Source: Micavibrio sp. UBA2020
GTDB taxonomy: Bacteria; Pseudomonadota; Alphaproteobacteria; Micavibrionales; UBA2020
Length of the DNA: 9,727 nucleotides
Reading direction: 5' to 3'
Assembly: GCA_002334985.1 (NCBI GenBank)
Contig: DDBY01000050.1
Span: 1-9,727, forward strand
The position numbers and the translations under genes were made by a program. This document shows, piece after piece, positions 6,813 through 9,727 of this stretch; the first letter of the stretch is position 1; each line of letters starts with the position of its first letter. A model generated the notes under the pieces. It saw only the letters and a list, made by a program, of their open reading frames with translations. It had not been told where the DNA came from and ran no database searches.

Positions 6813-7334
6813 ATGAATTCTGCGCCGCGCCATAAATCCGGAGAGCCCGTCAGCCACAGCCTGTTTTACATGTGGCGCTGCGTGATTGTCGTCGCGCATG
6901 CCGACGGACAGGTGCAACAGCCGGAGCTTGACTACCTGCGCCGTATTTTCGGCAATATGGACCGCGCCTACGGCCTCAGCGCCGAGCAGAAAAGCATCCT
7001 CGAAGACGACATCGCCCGCCCCAAGCGCATGGGCGATTTGCTGCCGCAAATCAACGACCCCTATTACCGTAGCCAGCTGATTTACTTCGCCGGTATCCTT
7101 GCGCATGTCGATGGACAGCTGCACCCCGACGAAGCCGCCATTTTGCAAAAACTGCGCGCCGACCAGCTCGCCAGCCTCGATATGGAACAAATCCGCAAGG
7201 ACGTGCATCTGGCCGTCGAAAAGGAGATGTTCCAGCACGACGTAAAAATGCACAGCCTGCGCCCGCAGAGTTTCCTGTTCCGTGCGCTTGACGCGCTGCT
7301 GCTGAGCCTCGGCTACGACATCATGTCCGATTGA
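6813..7334 (+). CDS. TerB-like protein, first of a tandem pair
   Basis: 173 aa, no signal peptide or membrane segment, so probably cytoplasmic and helical. It carries two copies of the TerB-type acidic motif: AHADG...E (Asp31, Gly32, Glu38) and AHVDG...E (Asp100, Gly101, Glu107). TerB domains bind metal through such residues. MWRC precedes the first motif. The C-terminal third (from about residue 125) is charged and ends in a short hydrophobic helix (ALDALLLSLGY). It is paralogous to the next gene, which starts 19 bp after its stop, so the two form an operon. The ribosome site is weak (AGG, 6802-6804), and 79 bp separate it from the DsbD-type gene. No terC, terD, terZ or terE is in view, so tellurite resistance should not be assumed. 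The exact role is unknown. Confidence 0.82.
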   Translation: MNSAPRHKSGEPVSHSLFYMWRCVIVVAHADGQVQQPELDYLRRIFGNMDRAYGLSAEQKSILEDDIARPKRMGDLLPQINDPYYRSQLIYFAGILAHVDGQLHPDEAAILQKLRADQLASLDMEQIRKDVHLAVEKEMFQHDVKMHSLRPQSFLFRALDALLLSLGYDIMSD

Positions 7335-7353
7335 ATTCAACAAGGATTTCGCC

Positions 7354-7914
7354 ATGACACAGGACACCACCGCCCCCGTTACACCGCCGCCCGCCGCCAC
7401 CCCCGGCGGCAAACCCGGTGTCAGCCCGAGCCTTTACAACATGTGGCGCTGCGTGGTTTGCATCGCGCATGCCGATGGCATCATCCAGCCGGAAGAGCGG
7501 GTTTACCTTGAAAAGGTTTTCGCCAACCTCGACCGCACCTACGGCCTGACGCCGACACAGAAAATGACGCTGGCGGCGGATTTGGAACTGCCGCAGAACC
7601 TTGCCGACTTGCTGGTCAAGGTGACGGAGCCGGAATACCGCGGCATGTTGATACATTTCGGCACTATTCTTGCGAATGCCGACGGCATCGTGACCGAAGA
7701 CGAAGAGCGCATCCTCAGCATGCTGCACGCCCAGCAGATGGACAGCATTGACGCCGACAAGCTGCGCGAAGAAATCCGCAAGGACATGGAAGAGCACCGC
7801 GCGGAGCTGGACTCCGAAGTCGCTGAGCTGCAAAAAAACGCCGGCATCAAAAGCCCCGTTCTCAAAGCGCTCGACCGTATGCTTAAAAAACTGAATATCG
7901 AGATGCTGGGCTGA
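7354..7914 (+). CDS. TerB-like protein, second of a tandem pair
   Basis: 186 aa, soluble, paralogous to the preceding gene at roughly 40% identity by eye over the first 110 aligned residues. It starts with a Pro/Ala/Thr-rich tail of about 24 residues, then SLYNMWRC. The motif AHADG...E follows (Asp41, Gly42, Glu48), then the second acidic motif NADG...E (Asp110, Gly111, Glu117). Spacing between the two motifs is identical to that in the partner (69 residues). The C-terminal half (LREEIRKDMEEHRAEL onwards) is strongly charged and coiled-coil-like, ending with ALDRMLKKLNIEML. AAGGA (7341-7345) sets the ATG at 7354. The matching architecture suggests a gene duplication and perhaps a hetero-oligomer. 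Function is unknown beyond the TerB-like fold. Confidence 0.85.
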   Translation: MTQDTTAPVTPPPAATPGGKPGVSPSLYNMWRCVVCIAHADGIIQPEERVYLEKVFANLDRTYGLTPTQKMTLAADLELPQNLADLLVKVTEPEYRGMLIHFGTILANADGIVTEDEERILSMLHAQQMDSIDADKLREEIRKDMEEHRAELDSEVAELQKNAGIKSPVLKALDRMLKKLNIEMLG

Positions 7915-7931
7915 CGCACGCGCCCTGCTGC

Positions 7932-7965
7932 AAAAAAAACGCCCCGTTTATGCGGGGCGTTTTTT
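7932..7965. terminator. Bidirectional intrinsic terminator
   Basis: ACGCCCCG (7939-7946) pairs with CGGGGCGT (7953-7960) over a 6-base loop, flanked by eight A on the left and a T run on the right. It works on both strands: for the TerB-like pair from the left and for the convergent protease gene, whose stop is at 7969, from the right. Confidence 0.9.
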
Positions 7966-7968
7966 GTT

Positions 7969-9180
7969 TTAGCGGGCCAGCATCTTTTCTATCAGCGCAG
8001 GCGCCATGCGGTGCTGCGGGCCTATCTGGATAGGCGCATTGACCGCTGCATCGATTTGCGCGTCGGTATAGCCCTGTTTGCGCGCAAGACCCGCCAGACG
8101 CGCGACGCGGCGCGGAATGGTCGGATGGGTTGCGTTGGCGTTTTTCCACATCGTACGCAGCCAGCCTGCTTTTGGCAGCTCCGTCCCCATGGCTTCCTGC
8201 AGGCTGACTTCCTGCACCGTTTTCATTTTGCGCAGCGCCGTCACGAGCGCAAGCGGATTGGCGCCCAGAACAACCGCACCGCGGTCCGCCTGATATTCGT
8301 TGCTGCGGCTGAAAGCCGCCGTTACCAGCTTGACCGCCGTCGAAACCGCCTTGGTCACGGCGTAAAAAGCCGGATAGAGCGGGTTGAATGCGGCGGCCGC
8401 AGCCACCAGCCCCACTGTACCGCCGACTTTGACGATACCTGCGACTTTTTTCTTTTGCAGGCGCTCGGAAATGCTGAGCTCTTTGTCATTGGTGACGAGA
8501 AGGTTCCATTTACCGGTTGCCTTCGCCGTGACAATGCGCGCCGCAATGCCGGTCGCTATTGCAACAGGAACGCCCACCCAGCCCGCGGACAAAAAGGCCG
8601 CAAAGCGCGTCAGGCCGTTTGCCATGCCGATAGCGGCGCCGGTCAGTTTCTGCGGCAGCGACAGGTGTTGATGTTTGGCCGCGGCATGCGCAAATTCATG
8701 CGCCAGCACGGCTTTTTCTTCGCCGTCATCCAAAAGCGCCAGCAGCGGTTTGGAAATCATGATAATCGGTTTGCCAAAATTCAGCGCGGCGGCATTGTGC
8801 ATTTCAGCCATGCCGTTGAAGGTTTCGCGCAGCTTTTTCTGTACACCTTCGGGCTGGTCGGCGATTTTCTTCTCGTCGATGCGGAAATCGTAAATCGGAA
8901 ATTGTTCCGCGCTGAGGCCGGATTTGGCGTAAAGCTCCTGCGCGATTTTGCCAAGGTTCGGGGATACCGCAGAAACGTCCGGATGACGTTCCAGATTTTC
9001 TTCAAAAATCTTTTTCTGCGCTTTGATGCTGACATAGCTGATACCGCCGACCAAAGCGGCCGAAGCGGCAATCGCCCAAACCGGCGCGACCAGTGCCGTC
9101 GTCGCAAGAAGACCAATCGTTGCCGTGTAGTGTACGGCCGCGCTGGCGACGTGGCGGGCGGTGTAAAGCTGTGTCGTCAT
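7969..9180 (-). CDS. M48-family (HtpX-like) membrane metalloprotease
   Basis: Zinc metallopeptidase anchored in the membrane; relatives such as HtpX clear damaged membrane proteins. It is 403 aa. An N-terminal hydrophobic region (about residues 18-50) is followed by a soluble stretch, then the catalytic HEFAH at 161-165 (His161, Glu162, His165). The third zinc ligand is Glu295 in SRSNEYQADRGA. The helices between about 180-215 and 247-290 look membrane-associated. ATHPTIPRRVARL (350-362) is the usual M48 C-terminal mark. Its C-terminal tail (about 370-403) aligns with that of the next gene. GGGGAG upstream (minus strand, about 9187-9192) supports the ATG at 9180. It converges on the TerB-like pair. 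I do not assign htpX because the protein is longer than typical HtpX (about 290 aa) and has a paralogue next door. Confidence 0.87.
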   Translation of the reverse strand: MTTQLYTARHVASAAVHYTATIGLLATTALVAPVWAIAASAALVGGISYVSIKAQKKIFEENLERHPDVSAVSPNLGKIAQELYAKSGLSAEQFPIYDFRIDEKKIADQPEGVQKKLRETFNGMAEMHNAAALNFGKPIIMISKPLLALLDDGEEKAVLAHEFAHAAAKHQHLSLPQKLTGAAIGMANGLTRFAAFLSAGWVGVPVAIATGIAARIVTAKATGKWNLLVTNDKELSISERLQKKKVAGIVKVGGTVGLVAAAAAFNPLYPAFYAVTKAVSTAVKLVTAAFSRSNEYQADRGAVVLGANPLALVTALRKMKTVQEVSLQEAMGTELPKAGWLRTMWKNANATHPTIPRRVARLAGLARKQGYTDAQIDAAVNAPIQIGPQHRMAPALIEKMLAR

Positions 9181-9333
9181 ATCAAACTCCCCGGGCGCAG
9201 TGCCCCTTTGTGATGTCGCAGACTATATCATGTTATTATGAAAATAAATAGCCTTCTTCATAGCTACGCATCGTCCCGCTTCAAGAACACATCATTATTC
9301 TTATTTTTCAGTGTCTTGTCCAGAAAATCCGGC
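9181..9333 (-). promoter_or_regulatory. AT-rich gap between the two proteases, possible promoter
   Basis: On the minus strand TATAGT (complement of 9222-9227) could be a -10 element. The -35 region TATTTA (complement of 9245-9250) is poor. The stretch 9222-9310 is notably AT-rich for this genome. I see no clear terminator for the upstream protease gene, so read-through is possible. Confidence 0.3.
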
Positions 9334-9727
9334 TTACTGCGCCTGCATGCTTTGCACAAGCCAGAGCGGATATTGATGCTCCTCCGCCACGTCCAGCGGG
9401 CCTTCGGCGGCGGCGCGAATCTCCGCCGCGCCAAAACCTGCACGCGCCGCGACACGCCGCAGCGCGCCCAGACGCTGCGCCAGTACAGGATGGGTGGCAA
9501 AAAGGTAATGACGCCAGCGCCCCTTTGTCTGAACCACACCGCCACGCGCGCGGATTTCAAGCAAATCCAGTTTGCGCAGTGCGGTCATCAGCGACAACGG
9601 ATTGGCGCCGAGCGCGACAATGCCTGCATCCGCCCTGTATTCATTCGTACGGCTGAGCCCACGCACGATAACCCCCATCAAAACGCGCAGCGCCCAACTC
9701 GCCAGATGCAGCGCCAGATAGGCGGGG
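9334..9727 (-). CDS. Second M48-family protease, truncated by window edge
   Basis: The reading frame is open to base 9727, so only the C-terminal 130 residues are seen and the start is outside. After a hydrophobic stretch (AYLALHLASWALRVLMGVIV) comes SRTNEYRADAGIVALGANP, which holds the Glu that serves as third zinc ligand in M48 enzymes. The C-terminal mark FATHPVLAQRLGAL follows. It matches the neighbouring protease in the NEY.AD segment, in ALGANPL.L.TALRK and in the tail, so the two are tandem paralogues in the same direction, 153 bp apart. The HExxH motif is beyond the window, so an active enzyme is inferred and not shown. A TTG at 9679-9681 is internal and is not a start. Confidence 0.82.
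   Translation of the reverse strand, partial: PAYLALHLASWALRVLMGVIVRGLSRTNEYRADAGIVALGANPLSLMTALRKLDLLEIRARGGVVQTKGRWRHYLFATHPVLAQRLGALRRVAARAGFGAAEIRAAAEGPLDVAEEHQYPLWLVQSMQAQ

Noticed and set aside
6813..7914. A tellurite-resistance operon
   Set aside because: Only TerB-like domains are present; no TerC, TerD, TerZ or TerE partner in the window.
8011..9213. Long plus-strand open frame (400 codons) opposite the M48 protease
   Set aside because: Arg-rich shadow product without motifs, while the minus strand shows HEFAH, NEYQAD and a good ribosome site.
9264..9560. Minus-strand open frame overlapping the truncated protease in another frame
   Set aside because: The protease frame carries NEYRAD and FATHP marks; the alternative has none and reads through the AT-rich gap.

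Overview
The window looks like a chromosomal segment from a moderately GC-rich alphaproteobacterium. The main reason is the conserved gene order mutM - (small exported protein) - enoyl-CoA hydratase - rpsT - dnaA, which is typical of that class. The intergenic region before dnaA is also crowded with GANTC, the site methylated by the cell-cycle methyltransferase CcrM in alphaproteobacteria. I cannot name the genus. I see no phage, IS, CRISPR, tRNA or rRNA.

Layout. 1-723: 3' part of mutM (DNA repair glycosylase), with an unusual zinc finger. 773-1147: small exported protein of unknown function. 1220-1996: enoyl-CoA hydratase. 1997-2221: rpsT promoter and leader with short repeats. 2222-2497: ribosomal protein S20, closed by a strong terminator (2544-2573). 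2574-3166: about 590 bp without a credible gene, holding ten GANTC sites and a perfect DnaA box, probably a dnaA control region and possibly origin-like. 3167-4609: dnaA. 4730-6733: a DsbD/ScsB-type membrane thiol-disulfide reductase behind its own sigma70-like promoter. 6813-7334 and 7354-7914: two tandem paralogous TerB-like proteins. 7932-7965: bidirectional terminator. On the minus strand follow two paralogous M48/HtpX-like membrane metalloproteases, 7969-9180 complete and 9334-9727 running off the edge.

How it fits together. The left two thirds is core housekeeping: repair, translation and replication initiation. The most interesting non-coding signal is the rpsT-dnaA gap, where GANTC sites are more than tenfold denser than in the rest of the window and partly spaced by whole helical turns. 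DnaA-box-like sites point the same way as dnaA, and one lies inside its first codons. The right third is envelope-related: periplasmic thiol redox, TerB-like proteins and membrane proteases, with two separate tandem duplications meeting at one shared terminator. No wholly new system is certain here. The best leads are the methylation-site cluster, the paired TerB-like genes with no ter cassette, the paired M48 proteases, and the altered MutM zinc finger.
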